Under the pieces are notes generated by a model. That model was not told the DNA's origin. It was given only the letters and a program-made list of their open reading frames with translations, and made no database searches. A DNA stretch of 58,367 bases, from contig OMID01000119.1 in NCBI GenBank assembly GCA_900299005.1, positions 1 through 58,367 of the forward strand, given 5' to 3'. How positions within the stretch are numbered: the stretch's first letter is position 1; each line of letters starts with the position of its first letter. Below, piece by piece: positions 17,326-26,093 of this stretch. The stretch is from Oxalobacteraceae bacterium (lineage in GTDB: Bacteria > Pseudomonadota > Gammaproteobacteria > Burkholderiales > Burkholderiaceae_D). The position numbers and the translations under genes are program-made.

Positions 17326-18153
17326 ATGAACGATCACGCAGAATTGTCCATCATCGAGCTAAACCAGCAGCAACTGGGCGATGGCTATGCGCGCAGCCTG
17401 CCGGCCATCCCCAAATTCAGCACCCTGGCTGAGGAACGTCTGCATCGCAAGCAAAAGCTTGCGGGCGCGTTCAGGCTGTTTTCCCGCTTTGGTTTCGATG
17501 AGGGTGTCGCTGGCCACATCACCGCGCGCGACCCCGAGTTCACCGACACCTTCTGGGTCAATCCTTATGGCGTGCATTTTAGTCAGGTGAAAGTCTCCAA
17601 CCTGATTCGGGTTGATCATCACGGCAATGTGGTCGAGGGTGACCACCCCGTCAATTGCGCCGCCTTTGCGATTCATTCCGCCATCCACACGCTGCGCCCT
17701 GACGTGAACGCGGCAGCGCATACGCACTCGCCGTATGGCCGAACATGGTCAGCGCTGGGTCGCCCCTTGGATTACATCACCCAGGATGTCTGCGCGTTCT
17801 ACAACGACCACGCGGTATACGAGGATTTTGGTGGCGTGGCGATCGAAGTGGACGAGGGCGTTCGAATCTCCAGGGCGCTGGGGCCAAACAAGGCCGCGAT
17901 CTTGCAGAACCACGGCATACTCACCGTTGGCCAGACAGTGGATGCTGCGGCATGGTGGTACATCTGCCTCGAGCGCAGCTGCCAGGTGCAGCTGATGGCG
18001 GAGGCCGCCTCGCATGGCAAGCCGCTAAAAATGATTTCGCCGGCCTCTGCGCAGCAAACCTACGACATTGTGGGCTCGCCTTATGCAGGCTGGTTCCAGT
18101 TTCAGCCTTTGTATGCGCGCATCCTGAAAGAGCAGCCTGACTTTCTTGAATGA
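17326..18153 (+). CDS. Class II aldolase/adducin-family protein
   Basis: 275 residues. The fold is shown by GVAGHITARDPEFTDTFWVNP, the metal site AAAHTHSPYGRTWS (two His of the Zn site), EDFGG and NHGILTVGQTVDAA, where the third His sits. These proteins cleave or epimerise hydroxylated or phosphorylated small carbonyl compounds, or decarboxylate them; members of this size in proteobacteria are often of unknown substrate. It is preceded by AGGAGACCTC, a strong ribosome-binding site. It stands alone, between the thioredoxin/DUF1330 pair and a GMC oxidoreductase on the same strand. Confidence 0.88.
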   Translation: MNDHAELSIIELNQQQLGDGYARSLPAIPKFSTLAEERLHRKQKLAGAFRLFSRFGFDEGVAGHITARDPEFTDTFWVNPYGVHFSQVKVSNLIRVDHHGNVVEGDHPVNCAAFAIHSAIHTLRPDVNAAAHTHSPYGRTWSALGRPLDYITQDVCAFYNDHAVYEDFGGVAIEVDEGVRISRALGPNKAAILQNHGILTVGQTVDAAAWWYICLERSCQVQLMAEAASHGKPLKMISPASAQQTYDIVGSPYAGWFQFQPLYARILKEQPDFLE

Positions 18154-18794
18154 TCTCTCCACGCACGCAGTTTTGAATAACCAAGGACTGGCTTCGTCTC
18201 TCGCGAAGCCCAGTTTGCGGATCGCGCGCTGACTGGTCGTCAGCGATTGATCTACTCTGCCAGCAGCGCCCGGCCGCTTTGCTCGCGACTGTGCTTGTCA
18301 TTGGCGTGCCTGTGTGCGACTTCATGACGGATGAGGGTGATCAGAGAACGCTGATTGATGGCACCTGCCTTGCACCCTCTGCCCTCCGACTTCTGCCTTG
18401 TGCTTTAGCTGATGTCAACACATGCACTGGCCCGGTACGTAAAGTCGGCATCGAAGCCGGGTACTGGCAAGCACAGCGACGAAGGACTTCCCGTTTTCAC
18501 TGGTTGGTGTGGAATCTCATCGGGCCACCCAAATGAAGCAGGGCGCGCGGGCCAGTCTGACGATAAAATGACGGTCGTGGCTGGGTAGCCGCGAGCGCGC
18601 GGCTTGCAGAGTAGTGCCTTGGCATGAACCCAACGAGCGAGGTTCTAGGGGCACCGCGACGATGATGGTCGCGGAAAATGCGTCGACAATGATCTGCGGG
18701 CTTGCACCGCTGTCCGCGAACTCTGTTGTGTAGTGATAATCGTCGCTAGAAAAAATACAATAACCGAAAAATAACAAGAAAAAGGACAGGGACG
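18154..18794. other. 641-base gap, hairpin only
   Basis: No gene is supported in either strand. A hairpin lies close to the aldolase stop. The remainder is GC-rich and without recognisable repeats; the promoter of the GMC oxidoreductase gene must lie in its right part, where the sequence turns AT-rich just before the start (18740-18790). Confidence 0.5.
18190..18210 (+). terminator. Hairpin downstream of the aldolase gene
   Basis: GGCTTCG (18190-18196) pairs with CGAAGCC (18204-18210). There is only CAGTTT after it, so it is at best a weak terminator. Confidence 0.35.
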
Positions 18795-20399
18795 ATGGAA
18801 ACATTCGATTATGTGATCGTGGGCGCGGGCGCCGCAGGCTGCCTGCTGGCGCACCGGCTGTGCGAAGATGGGCGCTACACGGTGTGTGTGCTGGAATCTG
18901 GGCCCTCTGATATCCATCCCTACTTTCATATTCCCGCAGGCTTTATCAAGGTTGGGCATGACCCGCGTTATACGTGGGATTTTTCTACCGAACCCGCAGA
19001 GGGGTCGGCCGGTCGTCGTGTGGTCACCCGCATGGGTCGTGCGCTGGGCGGTTCGAGCTCGATCAATGGTTTCAATTACACCCGCGGTCAGATCGAAGAT
19101 TTTGATCAGTGGGCGGCACTGGGGAATCCTGGGTGGAGTTACCGCGAGGTGCTGCCGTATTTTCGCCGAACAGAGCGTCGCATTGGCGAGCACGATCCCG
19201 CGATACGGGGCAGTGACGGTCTGCTGCCGATCACGGATTGCGACTGGCGGCATCCCCTTTGCGATGCCTTTATCGAGGCCGCAGGCAATGAGCTGGGGAT
19301 CCCCAAACACGCCGACTACAATCGTGGTCAGCTGACGGGGGCTGGGTACTATCAGCGCTGGATTTATCAGGGACGACGTATCAGTGCGGCGACGGCCTTC
19401 CTCAGGCCGGCAAGAGCGACCGGGCGGCTTCATGTGAAGACACATGCACATGTCACAAGAATAGTATTCGAGGGCAAGCGCGCGGCCGGTGTCGAGTTCC
19501 AGCGCGAGCGTGGCGGAGCGGTACACTCGGTGAAGGCCAGGCGCGAACTGATTTTGTCTGCGGGTGCGGGGAATTCCCCCAAGATCTTGCAAGCCTCGGG
19601 CGTCGGTCCGGCAGAATTCCTTCAGCAGATGGGCATACGGGTTGTTCAAGCCATGGAGGAAGTCGGCGAGAATTTTCAAGACCATTACATGGTGCGCACC
19701 ATCCTTCGTGTCAAAGGCGTCAGCACGATCAACCACACTGCGCGTGGCGTTCGTCTTTTGGGTGAAATCGCAAAATGGGCACTGGGCAAGCCCAGTGTGC
19801 TGGCGATCAGCCCTTCAGTTGCGTATGCGTTTACCAAATCACGTCCGGGTCTGGCGCTGGATGACGTGCAGTTTCATTTCGCGCCCGGCAGTTATGCCTC
19901 GGGTGTGGCGGGTCAGTTGGATGATTTCCCCGGCATGACGTTGGGCTATTACCAGTTGCGTCCCACCAGTGTGGGCAATGTGCGGCTGCGCTCTCTTGAT
20001 CCTTTCGAACTGCCTGCCGTCCAGCCCAACTATCTGCAAAGCGAAGAAGACCGGCGCGTGGCTATCGATTCGCTGCGCATGGCCAGGCGCATTATGCACA
20101 GTGCGCCTTTTCAGCCGTATATCGAGCGAGATGAATTTCCACCACCCAGCGCAATGACAGATGACGAGCTACTCGACTGCGCGCGTGAACGTGGCACAAC
20201 CAGCTGGCACTTTGTTGGCAGCTGCAGCATGGGCAAGGTGGTGGATGCCGAACTTCGCGTGAAAGGTCTGGAGGGTTTGCGCGTGGTTGATGCATCCGTG
20301 ATGCCGACTATGCCTTCGGGGAATACCGGTGCGCCCACAATGATGGTGGCCGAGAAGGCAGCCGACATGATTTTGGGACGCTCGCCTTTGCCTGCCTGA
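18795..20399 (+). CDS. GMC-family FAD-dependent oxidoreductase (alcohol/choline dehydrogenase-like)
   Basis: 534 residues, the normal length. The FAD-binding Rossmann motif GAGAAG (residues 10-15) starts the protein. GRALGGSSSINGFNYTRG is the GMC signature 1, and SAGAGNSPKILQASGVGP is signature 2. The catalytic His lies in TTSWHFVGSCSMG and the second catalytic residue is in the closing GNTGAPTMMVAEKAA. It oxidises a primary or secondary alcohol with FAD as cofactor; the electron acceptor and substrate are unknown. AGGGACG in front of the ATG at 18795 serves as ribosome-binding site. Its neighbours are a class II aldolase and a Sel1 protein, so there is no clear pathway. Confidence 0.92.
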   Translation: METFDYVIVGAGAAGCLLAHRLCEDGRYTVCVLESGPSDIHPYFHIPAGFIKVGHDPRYTWDFSTEPAEGSAGRRVVTRMGRALGGSSSINGFNYTRGQIEDFDQWAALGNPGWSYREVLPYFRRTERRIGEHDPAIRGSDGLLPITDCDWRHPLCDAFIEAAGNELGIPKHADYNRGQLTGAGYYQRWIYQGRRISAATAFLRPARATGRLHVKTHAHVTRIVFEGKRAAGVEFQRERGGAVHSVKARRELILSAGAGNSPKILQASGVGPAEFLQQMGIRVVQAMEEVGENFQDHYMVRTILRVKGVSTINHTARGVRLLGEIAKWALGKPSVLAISPSVAYAFTKSRPGLALDDVQFHFAPGSYASGVAGQLDDFPGMTLGYYQLRPTSVGNVRLRSLDPFELPAVQPNYLQSEEDRRVAIDSLRMARRIMHSAPFQPYIERDEFPPPSAMTDDELLDCARERGTTSWHFVGSCSMGKVVDAELRVKGLEGLRVVDASVMPTMPSGNTGAPTMMVAEKAADMILGRSPLPA

Positions 20400-20493
20400 G
20401 CCCTTTGCATCACGGGTGCGCGAGTTCGGGCAGGCACTGCAATCACGCTTTTTCTGTGGCAGACTTTGCGGATAAGCCTCCAGTCATCGCTCA

Positions 20494-21729
20494 ATGACGC
20501 TCGCCGCTCTAACCCTTGACCAACTGCTCAAAGCAGATCCCGCCACTCTGTATCAGAAGGCACTGCGCCTACGCCACGGTGACGGGGTAGTGCAGGACCT
20601 TCACCTCGCGCGTCGCTTGTTCGGGTTCATCGCGCTGCATGGTCACGCTGCTTCGCGGTATCAGCTGGGCCTGATGAATTCCAAGGGAGAGGGCGGGGAA
20701 AAAAATCTTGTGCGTGCGCTCATGTGGTTCAGACTGGCAGCGGGTCGTGACGAGCCGCGCGCGGCAGCACAAATTCAGCGACTTTCCTCCGAGCTGACGC
20801 CGGCACAGGTACGGCAGGCGCAGATGCTGGTGCTTGAAGGCGATCGAGTGCGTCATCTTTTTTCGACCGTGCGACGTGATCAGGACTGGGAGGCGATGGC
20901 GTCACTTGGCTGTCACGTGTTCGACGGCATCGGTGCAGATCCGGACCCCGAGCTTGCCATGGGGTGGCTCGCCATCGCAGCGGCGAATGATGATCCCGAT
21001 GCCCAGCTGCGGCTTGCCATGGCCCATGCCTACGGGATGGGCGTCGAGCGCGACCCGCAGGAGGCGCAGCGGCTATTCCGACTTGCCGCATCGCAGGAGC
21101 ATATTGAGGCGCACTACGAATGGGCCCGATATCTGGAACAGCAGATACAGGACCGCGTGTCGCGCATCCACGCCGTGGAGCTATACGACATTGCTGCCCG
21201 TCAGGGGCATTTGCAAGCGCAGTTGCGGCTGGGGCAATTGTTCAAGGCGGGGGAGGCAGGCACCGATGCCACCCTGCCTGCCGAAGAGTCGCAATTAGCG
21301 ATTATTCCCAAAAAAGCCAACTATAAACCCAGCCACTCACCCAATCTGGTCCGAGCGCTGCAGTATTTCACCATGGCCGCCGAACGGGGACACGTCGAAT
21401 CTCAGTTCGAATTGGGGCAGATGTATGCGCGGGCACTCGGAACCCCACAGCGATTTGATGAGGCGGCCAAATGGTATGAGAGCGCAGCGCAACGGGGGCA
21501 TGCCAGAGCGCAGTTCAATCTTGCCTTTATGGTCGCTCATGGTCAGGGAGTTGAGGAGAGCCTGCTCAAATCGTATGAGTGGTACCGCATCAGTTTTCTG
21601 AGTGGCTACGCACTGGCGAAGCAAGCGATGGAAGTCGCTGCGAAAAAACTCTCACCCGGTGAAGTTGAAATGGCGAACTGGCGCGCAGACAGTTTTATGC
21701 ACCGGCTCAGCCAAGAACACGCATCATAA
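20494..21729 (+). CDS. Sel1-repeat (TPR-like) protein
   Basis: 411 residues. Sel1-like repeats of about 36 residues recur through the protein, with the typical A-x-x-x-L-G-x-x-Y-x-x-G pattern: SRYQLGLMNSKGEGG, AQLRLAMAHAYGMGVERD, AQLRLGQLFKAGE, SQFELGQMYARALG and AQFNLAFMVAHGQGVEES. There is no signal peptide or membrane segment, so it is probably a cytoplasmic scaffold for protein-protein contacts. It follows the GMC oxidoreductase by 94 bases in the same direction but is not functionally related in any evident way. Partners are unknown. Confidence 0.88.
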   Translation: MTLAALTLDQLLKADPATLYQKALRLRHGDGVVQDLHLARRLFGFIALHGHAASRYQLGLMNSKGEGGEKNLVRALMWFRLAAGRDEPRAAAQIQRLSSELTPAQVRQAQMLVLEGDRVRHLFSTVRRDQDWEAMASLGCHVFDGIGADPDPELAMGWLAIAAANDDPDAQLRLAMAHAYGMGVERDPQEAQRLFRLAASQEHIEAHYEWARYLEQQIQDRVSRIHAVELYDIAARQGHLQAQLRLGQLFKAGEAGTDATLPAEESQLAIIPKKANYKPSHSPNLVRALQYFTMAAERGHVESQFELGQMYARALGTPQRFDEAAKWYESAAQRGHARAQFNLAFMVAHGQGVEESLLKSYEWYRISFLSGYALAKQAMEVAAKKLSPGEVEMANWRADSFMHRLSQEHAS

Positions 21730-22148
21730 AACTCGAAAATTTGTCTGGCAAACATGGTCCTGGGCACGTAGTGTTCAGCAAGACTGAACCCCAGTTCTGG
21801 TTGGATGCAGACCATGCTAAGCCCGCAGGGGTTGTCCAGAAAGTCGTTTGCGGGGAGCCGTGATTGGCATCAAAGCTCGACCGCAGTTTGTTCTATATTC
21901 GATCATCCACGCGATATCTGCGGAGCGATCTGCTAGTCTGGTCCTAAGGTGGTGAGCCGGTAGTCGCCCAATCAATCGTTGTGCAGCCATCGTTGCCGAT
22001 ATTCGAAACGGAGTGGCCAAAAAAATGCCCAAAAGATTGAAACTATTCCCGGCTCTCATGTTCTGATCGCAGGTCTGCGGTCAGTCAACCGTACCGGTGA
22101 GCAAACTGTCTGCGGAATCTTTATCAGCCATTGACCAAGAGGAAACCG
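21730..22148. other. 419-base gap, nothing recognised
   Basis: A small dyad GTTCAG-CAAGA-CTGAAC (21773-21789) follows the Sel1 gene but lacks a T run. No gene or repeat is supported in the rest; the last 20 bases contain the ribosome-binding site of a small lipoprotein gene. Confidence 0.5.
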
Positions 22149-22274
22149 ATGAAAACCTGCCTGACCCTACTGGCGATCGTGGTGCTTGCGGCTTGCAGCC
22201 ATCTCCCCACGACTTCTCCCACTGCCTCCGGACAAGTTGAGCATCCGGATATTTTCCGGTCCTATCAGGATTGA
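22149..22274 (+). CDS. Very small lipoprotein (41 residues)
   Basis: A short frame starting MKTCLTLLAI with a GAGGAAACCG ribosome-binding site at ideal spacing. A signal sequence of 15 residues ends in the lipobox LAAC, with the lipidated Cys at position 16, leaving a mature peptide of 26 residues rich in Ser, Thr and Pro. The size and plan resemble entericidin-type small lipoproteins, but the sequence is not similar enough to claim that. The last three residues and the stop codon lie inside a 10-bp tandem repeat (22264-22306), so changes in repeat number would alter its C-terminus. The evidence is the coincidence of ribosome-binding site, signal and lipobox. Confidence 0.6.
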   Translation: MKTCLTLLAIVVLAACSHLPTTSPTASGQVEHPDIFRSYQD

Positions 22275-22306
22275 TCAGAATTAATCAGGATTAATCAGAG
22301 TTAATC
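22264..22306. repeat. 10-bp tandem repeat, four units
   Basis: ATCAGGATTG, ATCAGAATTA, ATCAGGATTA and ATCAGAGTTA follow each other without a gap, ending in a partial ATCG. The array begins within the last codons of the small lipoprotein gene and continues past its stop. Confidence 0.8.
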
Positions 22307-22443
22307 GTTTTCCAGTCACGACGTGGAGGTCGAGGCCTCCCGTCTTGCCCTTCAAGCGGTGTCGGCAGCCTCTACGGGACTGCGCCATTCTTCAGGTAGA
22401 ATCCGAACGGTCGTGCTATAAAAAGAGACCCTACGGAGACTGC

Positions 22444-23640
22444 ATGGACCTGAACTATGCGCCAGAGGATCTGGCGTTCCGAGACAAGGTGCGCGCCTGG
22501 TTAGATGCGAACCTGCCGAAAGACCTTCAGCACAAGGTTCTGAATCACAAGCGACTCAAGCGCGATGATTTTGTCCGCTGGCATCGAATCGTGTATCAGC
22601 AGGGCTGGGTGGCACCCAACTGGCCCGTAGAATACGGCGGCACTGGCTGGAGTAAAGTGCAGCAGCATCTCTGGGAAGAAGAGTGTGCTCGGGCCGGCAC
22701 GCCGCCGATTCTGGCCTTTGGTGTGAATATGGTTGGTCCGGTCATCCTTGCATTCGGCAACGAAGCGCAAAAGCGGCATTACTTGCCGCGCATTTTGTCC
22801 TGCGACGACTGGTGGTGTCAGGGGTATTCCGAACCCGGTTCGGGGTCTGACCTCGCCTCGCTGAAGACGCGCGCAGAGCGCGATGGCGATCACTATGTTG
22901 TCAATGGCCAGAAAACCTGGACTACACTCGCGCAACACGCTGACATGATGTTTTGTCTCGTGCGTACTGATACGGGGGCACGCAAGCAGGAAGGCATTTC
23001 GTTTCTGCTGATTGACATGAAGACGCCTGGTATCACCGTTCGTCCTATCATTACCCTCGACGAAGACCATGAGGTGAACGAAGTTTTCTTCGATCAAGTG
23101 CGCGTGCCCGTGCAAAATCTGATCGGTGAAGAGAATCGTGGCTGGACTTACGCAAAATATTTACTCGGTCATGAGCGTACCAATATTGCCGCTGTCGGGC
23201 GCTCCAAGCGCGAACTCGCCTTCGTCAAGCGACTGGCCGCGCGCATGCAAAAGAATGGTCGGCCGTTGATCCATGATCCTGTGTATGCGCACAAGGTTGC
23301 CGCGCTGGAGATGGATTTAATGGCACTGGAGGTCACCGTGCTGCGCGTGATCTCTCAGGAGGCAAAGCAGCGCTCTCCGGGCCCCGAAGCCTCGCTGCTG
23401 AAAATCAAGGGTACCGAGATACAGCAGCGACTTACCGAGCTCATGGTCGAAGCGGCGGGCCCGTTGGGCTTGCCGTTCGATCCCGACTATCTGGAAGGGG
23501 GGCGTGAGCATAGTATGGCAGAAGACGACGACAGTGCGCCACTGATGCCGTATTACTTCAACTACCGAAAGACCTCGATCTATGGTGGATCAAACGAGAT
23601 ACAGCGCAATATCATCACCCAGATGATTCTGGGGTTGTGA
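22444..23640 (+). CDS. Acyl-CoA dehydrogenase (FadE-type, large subunit-like)
   Basis: 398 residues from the ATG at 22444 (MDLNYAPEDL), preceded by CGGAGA; the open frame extends 33 codons further up without a plausible start. FAD-binding landmarks are QGYSEPGSGSDLASLKTRAE and NGQKTWTTLAQHADMMFCL, and the C-terminus has SIYGGSNEIQRNIITQMILG. At the position of the MCAD-type catalytic glutamate this protein has Gly (YGGS), so the base, if present, must lie elsewhere as in isovaleryl-CoA dehydrogenase-type enzymes. It oxidises an acyl-CoA to the 2-enoyl-CoA. The next gene, 10 bases on, is a second, divergent ACAD, which suggests a heteromeric enzyme. Confidence 0.9.
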   Translation: MDLNYAPEDLAFRDKVRAWLDANLPKDLQHKVLNHKRLKRDDFVRWHRIVYQQGWVAPNWPVEYGGTGWSKVQQHLWEEECARAGTPPILAFGVNMVGPVILAFGNEAQKRHYLPRILSCDDWWCQGYSEPGSGSDLASLKTRAERDGDHYVVNGQKTWTTLAQHADMMFCLVRTDTGARKQEGISFLLIDMKTPGITVRPIITLDEDHEVNEVFFDQVRVPVQNLIGEENRGWTYAKYLLGHERTNIAAVGRSKRELAFVKRLAARMQKNGRPLIHDPVYAHKVAALEMDLMALEVTVLRVISQEAKQRSPGPEASLLKIKGTEIQQRLTELMVEAAGPLGLPFDPDYLEGGREHSMAEDDDSAPLMPYYFNYRKTSIYGGSNEIQRNIITQMILGL

Positions 23641-23650
23641 GGAGATATCC

Positions 23651-24790
23651 ATGGATTTTGATCTCTCCCCCGAGCAGCAGCAATTATCCGATGCGATTTC
23701 TCGTTGGGCTGGGAAGGATTACAGCTTCGAGAAACGCAAGGAGATCATTCACTCTGAAATTGGGTGGTCCGAACCCGCCTGGCAAGCGCTGGCTGAACTG
23801 GGCGTTCTGGCACTGCCCGTGCCAGCAGACTGCGAAGGTTTTGATGGCACTCCGATCGATCAGATGGTCGTGATGCAAGCTCTGGGACGAGCGCTGGTAG
23901 TGGAACCAGTGTTCGCGACTGCTTTGGGCGTGAGGTTCTTGACGCTGGCCGGCAGTCATGGCGATTTGCTCTCACAGGTGGCTGGTGGAGGCCTGAAACT
24001 TGCGTGCGCATTGAATGAGCGTCAGTCGCGTTATGACCTGAGCGACATAAGCGTGACGGCGCGTCGTGATGGAGATGCCTATGTAATTCATGGCGAAAAA
24101 ATTGGTGTGATTCACGGTGCTCAGGCAGGGCAGCTGATTGTTTCCGTGCGAACGGGTGGCCAGCAGTGCGATAAGGAGGGTATTTCCTTATTCGTGATTC
24201 CCGCACAAACCTCGGGTATCAGCCTGCGCGATACACGCAGCCATGATGGCTTACGCATCGCCACCGTCCGTTTCTCCGGCGTGCGCGTCGCTGCCACTGC
24301 CTTGGTGGGGACCGAGGGTCATGGTTTTGATTTGCTCGATGCTGCGGCTGACCATGGTGTTGTGCTGCTGTGTGCGGAAGCACTCGGTGCGATGGAAGCG
24401 CTGCAGGCATCCACTCTGGAGTACGTCCGGACGCGTCAACAGTTTGGCGTACCCATTGGCAAATTCCAGGTCCTGCAGCACCGCATGGCCGATATGTTCA
24501 TGCAGCTTGAGCAGGCACGTTCCATGACCATGCTCGCCGCCGTGAGGGTATCCTCGTCCGATGTCGCTGAGCGCCGTCGTATCGTGTCTGCGGCCAAAGC
24601 GCGCGTTGGTGAGGCACTGAAATTCATTGGGCAGCAGGCGGTGCAGCTGCACGGAGGCATGGGGGTGACGAACGAAATGCCCGCTGCGCATTATTTTAAA
24701 CGCCTGTCAGTCATTGAGCTCACGCTAGGCGATACGGATCATCATCTCGGACGTTTTATCGCGCAACCGGGATTCGCGCAAGACGCCTGA
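23651..24790 (+). CDS. Acyl-CoA dehydrogenase (short, partner subunit-like)
   Basis: 379 residues. The N-terminal LSPEQQQLSDAISRWAGKDY and the C-terminal GKFQVLQHRMADMFMQLEQAR and LHGGMGVTNEMPAAHYFKRL establish the ACAD fold. The region that normally carries the FAD-contacting and catalytic residues is diverged: ALNERQSRYDLSD replaces the usual TEP-G-GSD loop, and the end reads VIELTLGDTDHHL rather than YEGT. Such degenerate ACADs are known as partner subunits of alpha2-beta2 heterotetramers (for example, in actinobacterial steroid side-chain degradation). It lies 10 bases after the preceding ACAD gene and 19 bases before a MaoC-type hydratase gene, forming one operon. Confidence 0.87.
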   Translation: MDFDLSPEQQQLSDAISRWAGKDYSFEKRKEIIHSEIGWSEPAWQALAELGVLALPVPADCEGFDGTPIDQMVVMQALGRALVVEPVFATALGVRFLTLAGSHGDLLSQVAGGGLKLACALNERQSRYDLSDISVTARRDGDAYVIHGEKIGVIHGAQAGQLIVSVRTGGQQCDKEGISLFVIPAQTSGISLRDTRSHDGLRIATVRFSGVRVAATALVGTEGHGFDLLDAAADHGVVLLCAEALGAMEALQASTLEYVRTRQQFGVPIGKFQVLQHRMADMFMQLEQARSMTMLAAVRVSSSDVAERRRIVSAAKARVGEALKFIGQQAVQLHGGMGVTNEMPAAHYFKRLSVIELTLGDTDHHLGRFIAQPGFAQDA

Positions 24791-24809
24791 TTTTTTAGAA
24801 AGAAAGCTA

Positions 24810-25271
24810 ATGACAATCAAGAAGTTCAACACGGTCGCTGATCTGCAGGCCGAGCTTGGGAATGAAGTTGCCATCTCTGACTGGATGACCATGGAGCAGA
24901 GTCGCGTGAACCAGTTCGCTCAAGCGACCGATGATCCGCAATGGATTCATGTGGATGTGGAGCGCGCCAGGCGAGAGTCACCTTTCGGCACCACGATCGC
25001 TCACGGTTACCTGACGCTCTCGCTGATTCCCAAGTTATTTGAATCTGTTGTAGTTCTTCCGAAGGGAAAGATGAGCATTAACTACGGCCTGAACAAAGTA
25101 CGTTTTCCTTCACCGGTGCGTGTTGGCAGCCGATTGCGAGGGCGCTTTACCCTGCTGCAGGTGGAAGAGCTGGAGGCTTGCCTGCAGTGTGTCTGGCAAA
25201 TGACGCTGGAATGCGAAGGGCAGGACAAGCCGGTGTGTGTGGCAGAGTCATTGTTGAGGATGTATTTTTAG
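24810..25271 (+). CDS. MaoC-family (R)-specific enoyl-CoA hydratase
   Basis: 153 residues, single hot-dog domain. The hydratase-2 motif is ATDDPQWIHVDVERA, with the catalytic Asp and His, followed by SPFGTTIAHGYLTLSLIPKL and NYGLNKVRFPSPVRVGSRLRG. It adds water to a 2-enoyl-CoA, which fits the product of the two upstream acyl-CoA dehydrogenases. The gene is preceded by AGAAAG and ends convergently 33 bases from a glutathione transferase gene. In PHA-forming bacteria such enzymes can also feed (R)-3-hydroxyacyl-CoA into PHA; whether this one does is not shown. Confidence 0.9.
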   Translation: MTIKKFNTVADLQAELGNEVAISDWMTMEQSRVNQFAQATDDPQWIHVDVERARRESPFGTTIAHGYLTLSLIPKLFESVVVLPKGKMSINYGLNKVRFPSPVRVGSRLRGRFTLLQVEELEACLQCVWQMTLECEGQDKPVCVAESLLRMYF

Positions 25272-25304
25272 GCTTGTCGACCTCTTTTACTGTTGTCTCT
25301 CCCG

Positions 25305-25997
25305 TCAACGCTTTTGATACTGCGCTGCGCCAAACAGCATCTCTTTCGATTTTTCATCCAGGAGTGGCTTGCGCAGATCGGCCAGCACTTCAACGCCGCG
25401 CTGCACAGCCGGGCGTGACGCTATCTCATCATGCCAGCGCTTCGCGTTCGGGAAGTCGTCCCAATCGATACCCTGATTTTTCCATGAGCGTGTCCAAGGA
25501 AAGCAGGCGATATCAGCGATCGTGTACTCGTTGCCCGCCATGTAGCGGTGCTTGCTTAGCTGTTTGTCCATCACGCCATACAGTCGCTTTGCTTCATTGG
25601 TGTATCGGTTGACGGCGTAGTCGATCTGCTCAGGTGCGTAGATGCGGAAGTGATGCGCTTGACCCAGCATCGGGCCCAGTCCACCCATCTGGAACATCAG
25701 CCATTGCAGCACCGTGAATTTTTCACGGTCGGTCCTGCCGAGGAACTGGTTGACCTTGCTGGCGAGGTAAATCAGGATCGCGCCTGACTCGAACATCGAG
25801 ATTGGTTGGCCATCCGGGCCATCGGGATCAACGATCGCTGGAATCTTGTTGTTCGGCGAGATCGCAAGAAACTCGGGGGTGAATTGATCGCCTTTGCCAA
25901 TATCGATGTTATGCGCCCGATAGGGCAGACCACACTCTTCCAGCATGATATGTACTTTGTGCCCGTTGGGCGTTGCCATTGAATAGACATCGATCAT
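25305..25997 (-). CDS. Glutathione S-transferase, YfcG/YghU (Nu)-like
   Basis: 230 residues. The N-terminal thioredoxin-like domain reads MIDVYSMATPNGHKVHIMLE with the Thr-Pro-Asn segment typical of Nu-class enzymes, then PNNKIPAIVD with the cis-Pro and FESGAILIYLA for the glutathione gamma-glutamyl contact. The C-terminal helical domain includes YTIADIACFPWTRSW. Members of this class show disulphide-bond reductase and peroxidase activity. It is the last gene of a five-gene leftward cluster (enoyl-CoA hydratase, phosphatase, kinase, ACAD, GST), 96 bases after the ACAD stop. Confidence 0.9.
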   Translation of the reverse strand: MIDVYSMATPNGHKVHIMLEECGLPYRAHNIDIGKGDQFTPEFLAISPNNKIPAIVDPDGPDGQPISMFESGAILIYLASKVNQFLGRTDREKFTVLQWLMFQMGGLGPMLGQAHHFRIYAPEQIDYAVNRYTNEAKRLYGVMDKQLSKHRYMAGNEYTIADIACFPWTRSWKNQGIDWDDFPNAKRWHDEIASRPAVQRGVEVLADLRKPLLDEKSKEMLFGAAQYQKR

Positions 25998-26093
25998 GGG
26001 GTTCCCCTGAATGAAAAAGCGTCGGGAAGTCTACACTCCCGACGCGCAGCGTGCTGATATGGACCCGGTAATAGCGACCCTGCAGCGACCTGA

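Noticed and set aside
18645-19736. 363-codon open frame on the minus strand
   Set aside because: Antisense to the GMC oxidoreductase, whose FAD motif and signatures are intact; no recognisable domain.
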